This document shows, piece by piece, positions 10,151 through 24,700 of a stretch of DNA of 64,000 bases. Positions within the stretch are counted from its first letter, which is position 1. Every line of letters begins with the position of its first letter. The notes below the pieces were generated by a model. That model was not told where the DNA came from. It did not search any database and was given only the letters and a program-made list of their open reading frames with translations. A program made the position numbers and the translations under genes. Source of the DNA: Rallus limicola (lineage: Eukaryota > Chordata > Aves > Gruiformes > Rallidae); assembly GCA_022605955.1 (NCBI GenBank), contig JAKCOZ010000020.1:9413001-9477000 (forward strand). Direction: 5' to 3'.

Positions 10151-13100
10151 CTTTTTGATATTTTCGGATAAAAGCTGGAGGACTTTGTTACAAATTCTAG
10201 CCAACATCAAAACACCTTAAATAATTCAAAGAACATGTTAAAGGGAAGAAACTGAATGTTGCTCTGATGTTCAGTTGATGCAACGCAGAATATTACCCAA
10301 AACAGCACAGCCTGTTAAGGGAGACAGCAGCCTTGAGCATTTCAGTTCTTTAGAAAAATGTCAGAACCTGTAAAAATCATAATTTCCAGCAACTTTTTTT
10401 TTTTTTTTGCATGATATAAACTCAGCGAGACTGAAATGTAGGTTTCTGACAAGCTGTTAACAAGACAACTTTAGAAATCTGTCTGGAGCTCTCAGGGAGA
10501 TGGGCTGCCATTTCACTGCTTCGAAGAAGTTCATGACATGACAAGCAAAAATCAGGGAACAGAGACCTAAAAACCACGGTGTAATTTTCATTTGCTTCTG
10601 TCGTGAAAGAATTCAAGCAGAAATATTAGAAGGCTGCACAACTAAAAAAGCCAGCAACTGGAAAATCATTGCTGTGGTTTGACAAGCACATCTTTTATGC
10701 TGAAAATGGTTTCTTTATTATTACACCTATACACAGGAAAGAACTTTTGGAAAAAAGGGATAATCACAAATTATTCCTTGATATCTACAGCTGCCTACAT
10801 TCAAGCTGAATCTAAAAATGATTCATGGGAGAGAGTGACCAACCAACCTAGCTTGAAAAACCTGTAAAAGCTACCTTATTTCTCTTGGTTTCCCACATTC
10901 ACACAGGAAAGGTAGAAATATCTTTCCATAATGCAATCTTTTACTGGAGCCTTCACAGATGAATGTTGCTATGTAAGTGTTTAATAAAGACACAGCAGTT
11001 GTACCACATTCATGAGAGGCTTTCTGGCTGGTTTACCATATTACTCCTCCTACTTTGGGCCTTAATAAACCAGAAACATGCTTTTCCACAATTTTTGGAT
11101 GATTTAATGATGCCTTTTCCAGAATCAATCTATTTTACTGTATGGTTAGAAAAAAGCAGATCGATCAATCTTTCCATATCATATATCTCTTTCAATATAT
11201 AACCTCTCTCACTGTTTGGACTCATTTGAGGTATGTAATGGTAGGTTGATATAGTTGCCACAAAGTCAATTTACTGATTGTGATTGACCATTATATCCAC
11301 TGTTGCAGAATCTTGGTACCCTTGGGACAAATGCTTTGGGAAACCCAAAGACAGACAGCTGTGTACAATCTTATGCTTAATTTCAGCCAGTATTTGCCCA
11401 GAGAAAGAGATCAGACAATGCAGGAGGTAATTTTCACTTGTAATGCCTGTGAACATACCAAGAGGTAATGTGTATCACGGGCCAAATTTAGCAAGGACCA
11501 CGCAAATAACGAACTGATGCTTTTTCACCTCTTTCCTATTTCAACTCATTTCCACAGAGCTCTGGTGGAGCGGTCCTACAGCCATGCTTGGGTAATTGAA
11601 AGGACAGTGCACGCAAAGTTGAATGGCTGACATTGCATTTCACCAATTTACGAAATGGAGGGGACTCTGACAAGAAAAGAGATGCAATTCGCTTCTCTTC
11701 TGAAGTGCTCACAAGTTCTTTTCATTCTCCCCTTGCTTGGGCATTGTGTCACCCGTCACTCAGTTTCTTTTCATTAGACAGACACTCTTGGAGACATTAC
11801 AGCTTCAGTGCTATACATGGGCTTTCACTACAGAACCAGAGAAACATCCATTACTTTCTTATTTTGCAGTTTTAAACTAGGAGTAACACCATTTGCTTGC
11901 AAGAGACATCTTTCTTTGATGCCTCCCTTTTACTATGAGCCTCCTGGCTTGGTGTTACCTGGACCCCCTGCCCCAGCTGCTTCGGTCCCTCATGCTCTCC
12001 AGGGACAAGCAAAAACCAAGAGAATTTGCAGTGACTCACGGCACCAAGCAGCTCCACTTTTGTTTGGTACAAGGCTGCCTAGACAGGATATGTCCAACAG
12101 AAGAGATGTGGCTTAAGGCCATTATTTACAACAATTAGAGGCTGCTGCAGTTTGGAGGGGAGCATTCTTTAAAGCGTACTTTAAAATTAACGAAGAGTTT
12201 AGGACTTAATATGGGTATAGCCAAAAGCCACTTTAACCATAATGATCTGTCTAATAATTCCTCACTTACTATAAACATCAGCTTTCTTCTTCTATTTGGA
12301 TTGCAAATCTAGTCCATTACTATTCTGTGTCCACGTCATTAGGGAGTCACCAAAAAAGTACTCAGTCACAACAAAGTAACAGGATTTGTTCAAGTAGCCC
12401 CTCTCTAATGGCAAACGTTTAGTTATTCTCAGCTCTCTGACTCCATGGTATGTGACTCTGTTTGGAAGTTTCATTTACATATTTATTTAGTGAAGAACAT
12501 GCATGGCTGTCTTCCTTCAGTGCAGAACCATTATTAGCTGCAGGAAGCTGTTAGCAGAGATTTCAGCATGGAACTCAGGAGGAAAGGCATTTCATCAGAC
12601 CTTAGAATCCTGCTTAACAACCATCACTCTCCAGAATGAGAGCAATGAGTTCCTGGTTAGGAAACTTGCTGTTGTTTGTTACAGCTGATTCAGATGCTTA
12701 TTTTTTTTATCTCTCTTTTTATACAGACACACTTTTTCTTAGGTTGCCAACTTCCTTCTTCCTTGTATCTCCCTCTAAATCCAAGTGGCAGAGTGAAAAA
12801 AGAAAGGCATAGGGCTACTCATGAAGACACCCAGCTGATTACCCCAAAGTGCCTCCCCCAAGTATCTAACAGATTTTTCCTTTCAAATGAAAGCTGGACA
12901 CTCAAAAATTTCTAACATGAACACTCAGAAAATGGGATTCATTTCAGTATCTGAGCTGGCATTGTTTAGGCATGAAGGCACATCTCTGTGCCTTGTAACC
13001 ATTTATTCTGGACCTGGCAGGATCAGTGTTCTGAAGCCAGTCTAAGTGCAGCTGGGACGATAGGCTGCACACAATGAAACATGCCACTATGATGCTGTAT

Positions 13101-14560
13101 GTAATATTTTAGCACACTAATCAGTTAGGAACTTTGGACTTGGAAAACAATCCAAAGCACCTACTGTGTTCTCAGCATACATTAATTCAGTAAAATGAAG
13201 TCCAGACTTAATCAATATAGGAAGGTTATATGAATCAGCTACTTTGTTTTGTTGAATGTCTTTAGGCACTAAGAAGGGAAGTCCCTGTTGTTCTCAGGGA
13301 CAAGATTTACAATACTTATAATTAATATAATAATTAATATAAGAATTCCACTGCTATTTAACTCATAGCAAGTCTTATATTGTTGTAGCTAGAAAATATA
13401 AAACATACAATAACATACCACTAATATTTGCATTATTCAAAATTAAAATTCAAATGTGGTAAAAGATTTAGCACAGGAATTGAGACATCTACAGAAGACC
13501 TATTCCTCTAAGGAAACACTCGGAGTATGTGCTTCCAGGTTTCAACCACTGCTTTTAAAAGAAACCCTGAGGGATGGATGCCCCACTTGCCACAGGCAAA
13601 CTTCTCTGGAACAAAGAAATTCACCAAGATAGAAATAAAAAAGATTTAAAATACAGAAAGTAAAGACACACCTCTCCCCCTCCCCCCCAATCTCCAGCAG
13701 TAGTCATTAACATTAATACAATGCAAATTAAATCTTTCTTTTTTTCCTTTTGTTCCATTTAGATCTTAAAAATATTAAAGTAGGTAAGTTTTGGAAGTGA
13801 AGGACAAGCATTGCCTAGGGCATACATTTGGGTGTCTTCAATATAATCTAAGGAATATAGCAGAGGCTGGAAGCTAATAAAGTAGTTGATTATTCACTCT
13901 TACAGAATTGTTCCATGACAAAGCTGTACATCCAAGCTTCAAGACCTATGCCTTTACATGGCAAATACTTCTTTGGACCACTGAAAGGCAAACCTTTAAA
14001 CATTAAGCAACTTAAAAAAAATATTTGCTATTTCAGGTGAAATTGTAAAGGTTCCCTACTACTTTGGTACATCTGCTCCTCTCTTCCGACCCCCCTAGAT
14101 ACTCATTTGTTCTTGTCAGCCCCCAAAATGTCAATGATTAATGTAAACGTAATGACTTACAAGATGGAGCCTCCTACCTCACCATTCTGCTTTCATACTG
14201 CAAAGGTAGTTTGGGCAACACTGAAGGTCAAGACAAGGGCTGGCAGTATGCATTGGAAGACAGAAGGGCAAGTATCCTTAGCTAAACTACCCTGAAACTT
14301 TATCAGCAGGCCCGAGGACATTTATCCTTCCTGTTGTCACTTCTGATTTTTTTAATGTGTATTTTTCTTCCAGGAGTGATGTGGAAATGCTCAGTTGTGT
14401 GGATAGATGTCATTTATGAATAGAAGTTCCATCATGTCAAAGTCTTTCCTTAGCAGTGACAGCCCCCTGTATGGCTAATCCAGACTGGAGTGATTAAAGA
14501 ATAAAAGAAAGAGGAAACATCTCAACAGGAGGGAAAATAAGAGAAAAAGAATAGAAGCCT
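10151..14560. other. Presumed intron, simple runs only
   Basis: AT-rich non-coding DNA. It includes a 15-base T run (10394-10408), an AT/TAAT-rich stretch near 13318-13345 and a short C run near 13680-13688. No exon, RNA gene or identifiable transposon was recognised. Confidence 0.45.
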
Positions 14561-14579
14561 GAAGAGCAAGAATGTTAAA

Positions 14580-14810
14580 AAGGCTTACTGCACTGTGGGC
14601 CAATAATGAGATGGGTCTGCAAACATTGTCAGTTCAGGAATGAACTCTATTGCCTTTGATCAGCAACCATTATTATTAGCACGACGATAAAACTGCTCAT
14701 AATTAGATGGAACGAACTATTACATATTTGTCACGGAGCGAGAGTACATTCAATTATAGAAACTTTTCATTTTCCAGTAGGTTATTATGAACAAAGGTGA
14801 ACATGAAATC
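14580..14810. promoter_or_regulatory. Candidate conserved enhancer
   Basis: About 230 bases of non-repetitive sequence hold clustered motif matches: CCAATAATG near 14600, a TCF/LEF-like CCTTTGATC near 14655, TTATTATTAG and CATAATTAGA homeodomain cores, and a SOX-like GAACAAAGGTGAAC near 14790. Several CpGs survive in an AT-rich setting (ACGACG, GAACGA, CACGGAGCG), which is unusual for neutral methylated DNA. These are hints of constraint, not proof of it. Confidence 0.3.
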
Positions 14811-15980
14811 TGTTAGAAAAACTGGAAAATACCTTGACCACAACGTTTAACTCCTCTCAGCTTGCGTGCACCAGCACTATGAAGTAGTAGACAGGTCTTA
14901 CTACTCCAACAGGAGGTGGGCACAGCCTGTGGTTCTCTTTTCACTTGCAATTTGTGCTGTATCAGCTGTGATACACCAGCCCAGTAGTACGGTTTGAAGC
15001 TACATGTAGCAATAAAATGCATAAATAGCAACTCCTGAGAATGCTATTATTATCAGTATGTGTCACTACTGCACAGAGGGGTCTTCATGGAGTACAGAGT
15101 AATTAGGTGTCTTCAAATACGCATTAAAGCCTTTTCATGAAGGTAAAGTGTGGCAAGGTTCTTCTCAGCAAAGTGCTTGCACAGATAACTAAAAGCTCGA
15201 GAGCTTCTGGCCAGCTTTTAGCAGCACAGGTTGAGAATGACGGGGCCTCACGCTAATCAATGTACATTAGGAAAGTTTTTCTTTTTAATTCACACCTATC
15301 ACTTTTGTTTATGAAGCAGAAATAGCATTCAAAACAAACCACTTTGTTAGCTCAGCTGGCTAATGAAAAATTGCAACAATTACGAAAACAAATCTTTGTT
15401 TTCAATTTTCAGTAAGCAGAGCTTTAAAAGAACAAGCTGCTCTTGAAAGCACCATAGTTCTTTTCCCTAAAAAAGGAAAGAAAGAAATCCTTCCTAGCAA
15501 CTGCAATTATGATACTTTCATGTCAAATGAATTATATTACTGAAAATAAATCTTTCTAAGATGCACAAGAGGGTTATCTGGCTCCAGTCAGACTTATGCA
15601 TTACTGGTTTTATATGTTGTACTCTACTTGATTAATATAGGTAATCAAATTATATTGCCTTCCACTGTGCTCTCAAATTCAAGGCTATAATGTTTTCAAT
15701 GACAAAGTTCATAGAGTTGTATAAAAATGTACCTCATGCTGTACCAGCCCTTTATTGCTGTAGTAAAACACCATTTTCAATTTAGTAATAAGTGATATAA
15801 AACAGAGTGTCTTGATTGGCAGGGTCGTATTCATTATGCAGTGCCCTACGACACAGCACAGTTCAGAATGGAAATTTAAGGATAGAATCTACCTCAATTC
15901 TCAGATGCTGATACTTCAGGGAATAAAATAATTCCTTTTTCATGAGTTGTCCAAAGGAAGGACGAGGAATTGGACACAAA
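14811..15980. other. Presumed intron, nothing recognised
   Basis: AT-rich non-coding DNA before the CA microsatellite. No splice-flanked open segment or transposon was recognised. Confidence 0.45.
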
Positions 15981-16017
<37 letters not shown>

Positions 16018-16030
16018 TATACACACATGT
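15981..16030. repeat. (CA)n microsatellite
   Basis: An uninterrupted (AC)16 or so runs from 15982 to about 16014, followed by ATATTATACACACATGTGCATG. It is a typical length-variable dinucleotide repeat. The small open frames across it are artefacts of the TH/CV periodicity. Confidence 0.95.
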
Positions 16031-19000
16031 GCATGGATGGGAGGGAGAAAGCAGCAGGACGAGACTCATCATAGCATGCCACTACTCCATACAGGTTTTC
16101 CTGTACTGGAGCCAATCCTATACTGCTGCTTCCCACTTGGAGCAGGAAATAAAGAAAGAAAATAATAGAAAAAGAGGAAGCATGACAGTCTGGATAGCAG
16201 CAAATACTGGAGAGATCTTCCTGGCTCTGCCACTGGCCTGAATTGTGACCACAGGAAAAATTTCAGGACTTTGTGATTCTGAGTGTTTAACTTGAGGTGC
16301 CTTAATGAAGTTGTGTTATCAAGTGCTCTTCACTTTATGAACATCAGGATTCTCTAAAGAGCTGTAAATTAGACTGCTAAAACTGGCAAAATTTTAAGTT
16401 TGCAGCTGCCTTTGAATATGTAAATCTTAACCATTCCCTACCTTCATTTTCCTCCTATAAATTAGGACTAATATTTAACATAGCTGTAAACCCCCCAATC
16501 AACCAATCTGTGAGTTCTATAGAGGCAAAGTATTCTGGTGAGCTTTATCATCACTATGAACACGATCTACAAGAGGAAGAATTATAAAGCCATTTTCTGT
16601 GGAACTAAATGGCAGAGATATTGTTAGCTGGTATCTTTTCTAAGCATGTATGTTGAGCAAATGATATGATCAGGAAAGACAACTCTTGGACTCAGGAATT
16701 AGTAATGTTATCTTAGTTTTGTTTCCTTGGCAACTTGACCTTTCATAATTTGCCCAAAGGCAAAATATGGGCAGCATATCCCTTTCAAATCATACCTCAA
16801 TAATCTTGTGATTAAAAGCATCACCAGAATGTGGCCTTGCCGTAAGATGGAGAATTAACGACTCTCTACTAAATGATCCACTGATGTTGAATCTAATTTA
16901 AGTAGCCTTGCAAGAATATTTAACACTTAATGATAGGCTCTGTATTAGAATAGGTTTAATCTAGGATGCAGCCACAGATGTCATAAGAAGGAATTAATCA
17001 GCATTGCTTCCACTAAAACAGAAATGCAAAATTGCTGAACAGAGCGTATTAGAAACAGATTAAAGAACTGGGACTTAAACATAAAAGAAACAGAGCTGAT
17101 GCCACCCTCAGAGAGCTAATTTGAAATACAGGAAAACTTAATTCGCCTTTAACTGAAGAATTGGGATGTTTGAAGTTACTAAAGAGAAGCTTGCCTTATC
17201 AAGAAGGAAATAAAGGCAGACAGTCTTTTCCCTCATCAATTAAAAATGAAAGCCCAACCCAAATATTAATGCCTGCCTCAAAATCCCAACAAAATGAAGT
17301 TATTGATGCTCTAGGGACTGTTGCTGCATTCTACATGAAGCTCCATGCTCAATGCAGTGCTGCGGAAGTCTCACTGATTTGGAAAACTCCTGCCCAGTTT
17401 AGGTAAGTTACATTTCAGAAAAGCAAATCTTGGAAATGGGGAGACATGGCTGATGGTTACTGAAATGCAGTCTCCCTATCTAGTGAGAGCTTTGCCCATC
17501 CAAAGGTTTACGTAAAGATCTACATTGCAATTGCTATTTGTTGCTTCAGACAGTTGATCATTTCCCCTGTTATTTGAGGACTTCATACTGTCCACAAAGC
17601 TTACACTGCTCAGTATCTTTCAGTAACAAGAACAAGATAGAGTATAAAGCCAGAAGAAAACCCAGACCACCAGTTCAGAGGATCCACATTGCACAGGTCA
17701 TCAAATTTCAACCAGCAACTCTACTCCTTTCTTGATCTGAAGATCCACTAATGCTATGCATCCCGAGAAGCACATAGTGAATTAATTAATTAATTAAGTA
17801 CTGCGCTCTTGAAGTTTTTGAGTTGCAGTTAATATTCCTGGTAATGATGAAGACAACCTCAGGTTAGCACAGTTGTACTTCTGCTGAAAATATCTAGGAT
17901 CATGCTGACTGTCCCAAAGGTCTGATTCAACTAGTGCACTCCTGATTTGCTATCACTGCTATTAAAAAGGTTTTTGACTGGGTTGAGTAGCCTTTCCTTG
18001 AAAAATTTGAAAACAATCTAGCTCTGGTCCCAATTTTCATTGATAGCCAAACAGAACATACAAATCATCTCACTGCTTGTTCCCAAATTAATGAAAAACT
18101 TATATAAAGCTTTGATCTTGATGGAAGAATCCATCAAGACTTCCCATTTGTCTCCCTAATTACTTGCTTTGATGCTCACGGCTTGCAATCACTGCATAAG
18201 TTAATGTCCTGAGGTTGCCATAGTTACCATTAGTGAAGCAGAACAAGAGACATTGCTCTGCACATAAGCCACCTTTGCTAGATGTTTGCTTCTTTACCCT
18301 GGCTGTTCCTCCACCAGCGCTGGGATAAAGATACTCCTCTACTGCACCAGAAGTTAATAAAATAGTTCTTATTAATTTTATTAGAAATGCTACCGGTAGC
18401 ATTAAAAGTTTCTTTCTCTCTGCTGCTCATACAATGGAAGCTTTGAGAGCAGTATGAAGGTTAGAAGGCAAGTGTGCAAGCAAGGACAGGGCTTGCTCCC
18501 TAACTTGAACAACAATTGGCTGTGTGATTCTGTGCCTCGATTTTCTTGATAGTGCCCACACATCTTCCATCACCCAGTCCTGTTTTGAGAACACACTGCT
18601 AAGAACTGATGAAGACAAGGTGTAACAATACTCACTTTTTTGGTTAAAATATTGCTTGAGGTGAGTGAGTTCCCTCTATTTCTAAAACTTTCTGGTTAGC
18701 TAAAAACCTTTCATTAAACCTCTACACTTCTCCTTTTTAAATAAAGGACACTGAACAAGTAATGATGCATAATATACCTCGCCATTACTAGTAATTGCTC
18801 ATTGAAAATAAGAAATGAGAAATCACTTTCTTATTTGCTTATCTGATGACCTCTAAGGACAATGACATGCGTGATAAATGCAGAGTGTGGCGTATTTCCC
18901 CATTCGCTGTATCGATCTAAGGTAATGGCAAGTGCAGCACTAGGCAGTGAAATGCCAACAAAAAGTGTCTTTTGCTCTAAAGTGTCATTGTAACTTTAGT

Positions 19001-21215
19001 CCACACACAAGTTTTCCTACTTTCGAGAAAATGTGGAGCACAGTCTGTTCTCAGAAATTTTCCCTTCTAAACCAGATGACAAACAAATGAAATATCTGAG
19101 TGGGAACCATCAGCTCAACATATTTCAAACAACTAACTAAGGTTGACTGAAAAATTCCTACAGCAACAACACAATACTGCTTATTTTGGTTATTAGGAAG
19201 ATGTATCACTTTAATATTCTGTTCCTGCCAAAGTTTTATGCATTCTTTTAAGTGTACAAACTCTAAATCTTTTTTGTTCTGAATACAGCATTTTCCACTG
19301 GGAGGTATAGTACATGGTAAGTATGGGAAGTTAACACGTAATTAGCATGGTAATGTCTAAGAAAATTACATCACGGTAGAGTTAATAGAGGTTCAGATCT
19401 GAAATAATCCTCTGAGCACAGCCAGTGTGAATGATATATTTCTGTACTGCTCAGTAACCTGATAACCTGCACATCCTGAAGGATCACCTCAGATGCTCCA
19501 CTGCTCAGTACTGACCTATGGTGTTTAAGGCTGCTCCAGGAGGACCTGTCTGAAGTCTGGAAATCATTGGGGCAGAGCTTTTGCAAAGAGCTGGAGATGG
19601 TGGGAAATGATGGAAGGCACATCCCACAGGACCAGGTTCTAAATCTTTACCCCCCTGTGTGCAAGCAGGAGACTTTATTAGATGCTCTCTTGTTAATTGT
19701 CTTCATGATTAAATTTGCTTACTTTCCTCAAGAGTGACTATTAAAAATAAACCTATTGTGGTTTTATTTTTGGAGGATCCTGTAGTTAGGTCATGCCTGA
19801 CAAGATGTGAATCAGAACCACTGCACTAGCAACAGGGTCACATTTCTAACAGCAGAGTGCTAATGCACTCATTAAATGACCCACTATTGGTATCCTAACA
19901 ACTTCTTACTATTTTATTTAGAAACAAATAGCAAGGGGAGAGAGGGAGATTCCAAATTAATTAAATGGGCTTAGTGAAGAAGAAGGATCAATTTAGTCAC
20001 AAACACTACGTGTTATTTTTTGTAAATTAAACCAATACCATATGCTGTTTAGCAACTCCAGAACTCACTCAGTGACAGAAACCAGCTAAGGGAATCAACA
20101 GTCAGAATAAGCAGAAATCAGCGTAAATAGATGAGGGCAATCATCTTTGGACAACCCACAGGGGCAAGGACAGGTATATTTCAATGGTAGTACCAAATGT
20201 AAAGCCAATGAAGAAAAGGGGTAGGAGCTATTTTGAGACAATTGCCTTTCTTCTGAAGTACACTAAGCTGAAGAGCTTGGATTCATCTCTCAAATACTAT
20301 GGCTCATTATATGACAGGTTGTAATGCACAGCACATGAGAGAGAATACATAAGCCAACATGAAATTGAGCATGATTAATATATGATTAGTTCACGTTTCT
20401 ACAATGCTTTGAAGATGTGAAGTGCTAATTAGAATTTCTGGCTTAGGCTGGTTGATGCCCCAGTGCAACCCAGATCAGTAAATAAAAAACTGCAGAAGTT
20501 TAAACTAACTGCCCAAAGATTGAAGACCCCACGAGATGCTAAAAAACTGCTTTAAATTTTAAGTGGATAAACAAATGTATAAGGAAGAGAGAGAGGAAAG
20601 GAGAGTTCAATGCCCCAGTGAAGATCCTTAAGACAGATAGATGAAGATATTTAAGACAGAAAGATACAGCTAGTAATTATTTGAAAAACACTGGTTCACC
20701 TCCCTCTACCATCACCACAAGTACTCTCATTGGTTCCTGAGATATAAAGATATCTCAGCTCAGGAACCCGTAAATATTTGCTGAACCAAAACTTTAAAAT
20801 CTAATGACCTCAGTGGAACATAAACAAATATCTTCCCAAGAGTCATTCCACAGTAATGAGAATGAAAAAAATATTTAGTTTGACATATGCAAGTGAAAAA
20901 AAGAAAAAGATGTAGCCTCATACTAGAGAGTGGGAAAAGAGAGAGAAAAAGAAGAAATTCCTCTCCAGCCTTCATTAGAAATTTAGAAACTAGATGGGGG
21001 AAAGAATGAAACCTGCAAGCAGATGAACTATATGTGGTTCACAGCATCATTTTTTTTTAAGTTATCAGTAAGCAGAATATGTAAAATCATTAATCATTTG
21101 CAGCAAAAAGACCATCCCAATACACTGTTCGCATGGGACCAATATAGAGCTTGGGATCAAAACAGAATGCCATCCAACAGAGAGATGTTGACTCTGCTAC
21201 TGATCTGGCCTTTTC
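16031..21215. other. Presumed intron, nothing recognised
   Basis: About 5 kb of AT-rich non-coding DNA. It contains a (TTAA)n-like stretch at 17780-17798. No exon, RNA gene or clear transposon was seen. Confidence 0.45.
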
Positions 21216-21217
21216 CT

Positions 21218-21345
21218 GCTTAATTAAAGCTACTGAACACTTGAGCTGGAAAACTGTAATCCCCATTAAAGTGTCATTTTAGCGGTAGGTGATCAGACTT
21301 TTCAAGCTACGCTAAGTAATTACGCTAGCAGGAACTGTGTGTAGT
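21218..21345. promoter_or_regulatory. Candidate regulatory element with homeodomain cores
   Basis: It holds TTAATTAAAG, CTGTAATCCCCATTAAAGTG (a TAATCC core of the OTX/PITX type) and a direct repeat ACGCT-8 bases-ACGCT surrounding TAATTACG. It is motif-dense, non-repetitive sequence with retained CpGs. Function is inferred only. Confidence 0.22.
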
Positions 21346-22720
21346 ATTAATGTGACCATAGGAAAACCACATTCGTGCAGCCAGGAGCACTGTTAATGCA
21401 GAGTCTGGTAACCAGCTAAGGATTACCAGGCAAACTAGTACTGCCAGCTCCAGCCATGTCTGCATGGAGACAAAAGTCCCAGCTGGTGGCTGTGCCCAGT
21501 GCCAAGCAGCAAAGACGGGTTGCTGTAACTCTATGTAAGTACCAGGTAAGATTGGATAACCGTATCTGCAGGAGCAGAGACTGCATGTAACAGTCATTTA
21601 CCTTTTGGTTTGAAATAAAATAAAGATGAAATGTACCAAAAGAGTCGGCACAAAACTACAGAATACTTGGCATGTGAGTATTTACTCCTGATCTCCATTA
21701 CGTCGCAGAAGTAGATGGGGAAGCCTAGAGAACAAGAGTTGGCTTCGTACTGCAGCACGTTTTATGGAATAAGAAACACGACCGAGGAAAGTCCTGTAAT
21801 ACAAAAAACATGTAGACTTAAAGCCACTGCAGAGGGGATGAAGTTGCACTTCAAGCTTCACAAATCCTTTGTGAGCTGACTTCAGAAACAGTACTTGGGG
21901 GACAGGGAAAGAGGGGTCTGCTGGAGATGCCCAGTGGTTAGAAGGCATATTGTCATGATGCAGAAACCACATTAAACCTCACATTCTCCAGTGCCCAAAT
22001 TACTGGAAAGAATTGAGTCAGAAGAAAGCCAAAACAAAGCAAACATCCTAATTAGTGTTAAAATGAAACAAAGGCACTTTCTTGTTAAGCAGGATGCCTA
22101 TTTTTCTGTAGTGTGCTCTTGCAGAGGTCTAGGACTATCACTCACGTAATGTATGAAAAGATGTAATCCCTAGGTATATACAAATCTCTTCCAAGTGTTT
22201 TCCAAGCTAGTGCCTGTAGCAATACATATTTTGTGGCAAATATTTAGAATGAAATATTTCATAAAGTACTTCAGCACTTCTTTGAGTGTTTAATTTATCT
22301 GACATAAAAGAATAAGAGTGTATAGCATTTTCCTGTAAGTGGATGTAAAATACGCATTGCATGGATCCCTATAATTAAAAAAACAGCAAATCATTGTCAT
22401 TAATGCACAAGCAAGATCATAAATGAATACATTATTAAGTCCTACTGAATTAATGTTTAACTGCAATAGAGTTGAAATTGAATGAGGCAATTAATCAGAG
22501 TAAGAACTGAAAAAAAAGCCACATCTGTCTCACTTTGAATACATTGAGCAAAACGACCTTCAAAACGGTACTGCCAATCAAACCACGCCGCCCACTGATT
22601 TGACAGTCTTGGTACCACCACAGAGAGAAAGTTTAGTCAGTGTAACAGATACAAGCTTTCCATCTGAGTCACTTCATGGGTACATCTCACCCTGAGGGAA
22701 TAAAACATTATGTCTCAAGG
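21346..22720. other. Presumed intron, nothing recognised
   Basis: Non-coding DNA with no recognised elements. Confidence 0.45.
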
Positions 22721-22723
22721 GTC

Positions 22724-22800
22724 TTATTTCATAAAATCATGAATGTTCAGATGGTGAAGATCATGCTGGTTATAAATGTGAACTACATCTGCTCAAAGTC
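22724..22800 (-). mobile_element. Possible CR1 LINE 3' tail remnant
   Basis: On the minus strand the segment reads CATGATCTTCACCATCTG, then AACATTCATGATTTTATGA. This resembles the CR1 3' end (GATGATCTT..GGTC..TTCCAACC..ATGATTCTATGA), including the degenerate 8-base terminal repeat. It is short and diverged, so it may be coincidence. Confidence 0.25.
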
Positions 22801-23452
22801 ACTAGAAAATGAAACCAGGGGAGTTGACATACATAATGATAATTTTTAAAGGCTTAATGCTCTTCAACATCTAGGGGAGGCTAAAAGAAATTATGTTCAG
22901 AAGCTTTTGTTCCATGGATTGTGCTTTGATCAACTCAAATACATTAAGCTAAATTTTTCCTCATCAGTCTAAAACTCTGTAGTGGAATTTTCTTTAACGG
23001 GTTAATTAAACTCCCTCAGGTTCTTAACTGTTGAGAAGTCTTAGTTCAATTTATTTCAGAGTATAAGGAGGAATGAAATGATAATACTAATGATGATAAC
23101 GACCCTTATCCTAGTTAAAGCTTTTTGCACTTCCCATGCAGAACAGTACCTATTGTTCACGAGTCCTACCTTTGACAGATAGGTAGGTATATGTACTTTT
23201 CTTTGGTGTAACATATTATGAATATTAAACAATATTTTAAAAGAAAAATCCATTGGTATTTTTGTAGCAAGTTCTTAAGCAATAATTATCTTTGAATAAA
23301 GATTTTTTTTCTCTAAATGCAAATGAACTGCAAATTTTTCCCAACTATAATTGTTTTCCTACATTGAATTGATGGAGCAACTGGCATGTAGGTAATCAGC
23401 ATACTCATTTCCCTTTCAACAGCAATAAGGACTAGGTTCAGGATTTTCCATT

Positions 23453-23476
23453 AAAAAAAAAAAAAAGAAAAAAAAA
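23453..23476. repeat. Poly-A tract
   Basis: Fourteen A, one G, then nine A. It could be a retroposon tail, but no recognisable body lies next to it. Confidence 0.85.
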
Positions 23477-24700
23477 GATTGCTCAGATGTTCATTGATAA
23501 AGCAGCTAATAATTAGGGGTTAGGAAAGTTTGCCAGAGAGCTGAATAATAGTTAACCTGTTCCTACACTCCTGCTACTGTACTGATGAGTGCATTAAAGC
23601 CATTGTATTATTCTACAATGCACAATAATTTGTCATTTGTGCACAATATACAGCTTTTGGCACCAAAAAAGCCAAGTCAGCCATAGAGTTACCTTTCCAT
23701 TAGCACTTGAAATCATGGATTTGGCCCCCTGCGTAAAATGGGTACTGCCAGCGCGCTTGGGGATCAGCACGAGTGTATTTATACAGCAGGCACCACCTCA
23801 GTTCATCAGGGAAGCAGTCATGTCTCAAACTCCAATTCACACTGGTCACTGCAGCTTTTACGGCGCAACTGAAGAGCAACTCAGCGTGGAGAATTGAAAA
23901 ACCTGTTGGGAAACTTAAGTCTAGTGTGGGGAATGAAGCTAGTTTGGGAGGAGAATGGTTCTGGGTCAGTGGGGAGGAGGATGGCAAGCCTGGTCTCAGC
24001 CAGCTTTAGAAAGAGTTGCTTCATGCCCACTTCTTCACCCCAAAATCCATGAAGTCCCATCAGTGAGCGGGAAAACTGTACCTGACTTTTGGGTATTAGT
24101 CTAGGACTACTGTTCAGTGTTGACCCACACACCCCTCTCTTCAGTAAGAGCCATAGTAACTATATAATAATACTGAAAAAAAGCCTGTTCATCTATTGCT
24201 TGCTTTCAGACTGTGATCTCTTGCTTGATGCAAAGAGATGGTGGGCTTGGAGGGAATGGACCACAGTGCATAGAGGTCTTGATCTTCACAATCCTCTAAC
24301 AAAACTTGTGACTCAAAGGCACCATCATGGGCTATGAGGAATGGTAACAAGATGAAAAGTTAATTTCACCTACTGTAGTAGGTCTGAGGAACACAGATCT
24401 TGTGTGTCTTCTCTCTGGTTGTATTTATTAATGAACATCAACAATGCCAACTATCAACAGGGTTAATTAACTGATTCTGTTTTATGGGATGACGTAAGAG
24501 TCAAGGTGGAATCCTGACCTGACCATAGCCAATGGTCTACATTTTGTTGACTTCTATGAGAACGATGTTGGAATCTGTAATAGAAAGGGTAAGCAAGGAA
24601 GAAGGAAGGAAAGAGAGAGGTGGGAGCAATTCACTAACACCCACAAACCCAAAAGATAAAATCAACAAAGCAATTAGGCTTCAACAGAAACAAGACAGTT

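Noticed and set aside
15863..16241. Open frames across the CA repeat
   Set aside because: They are produced by translation of (CA)n as alternating His-Thr or Cys-Val.
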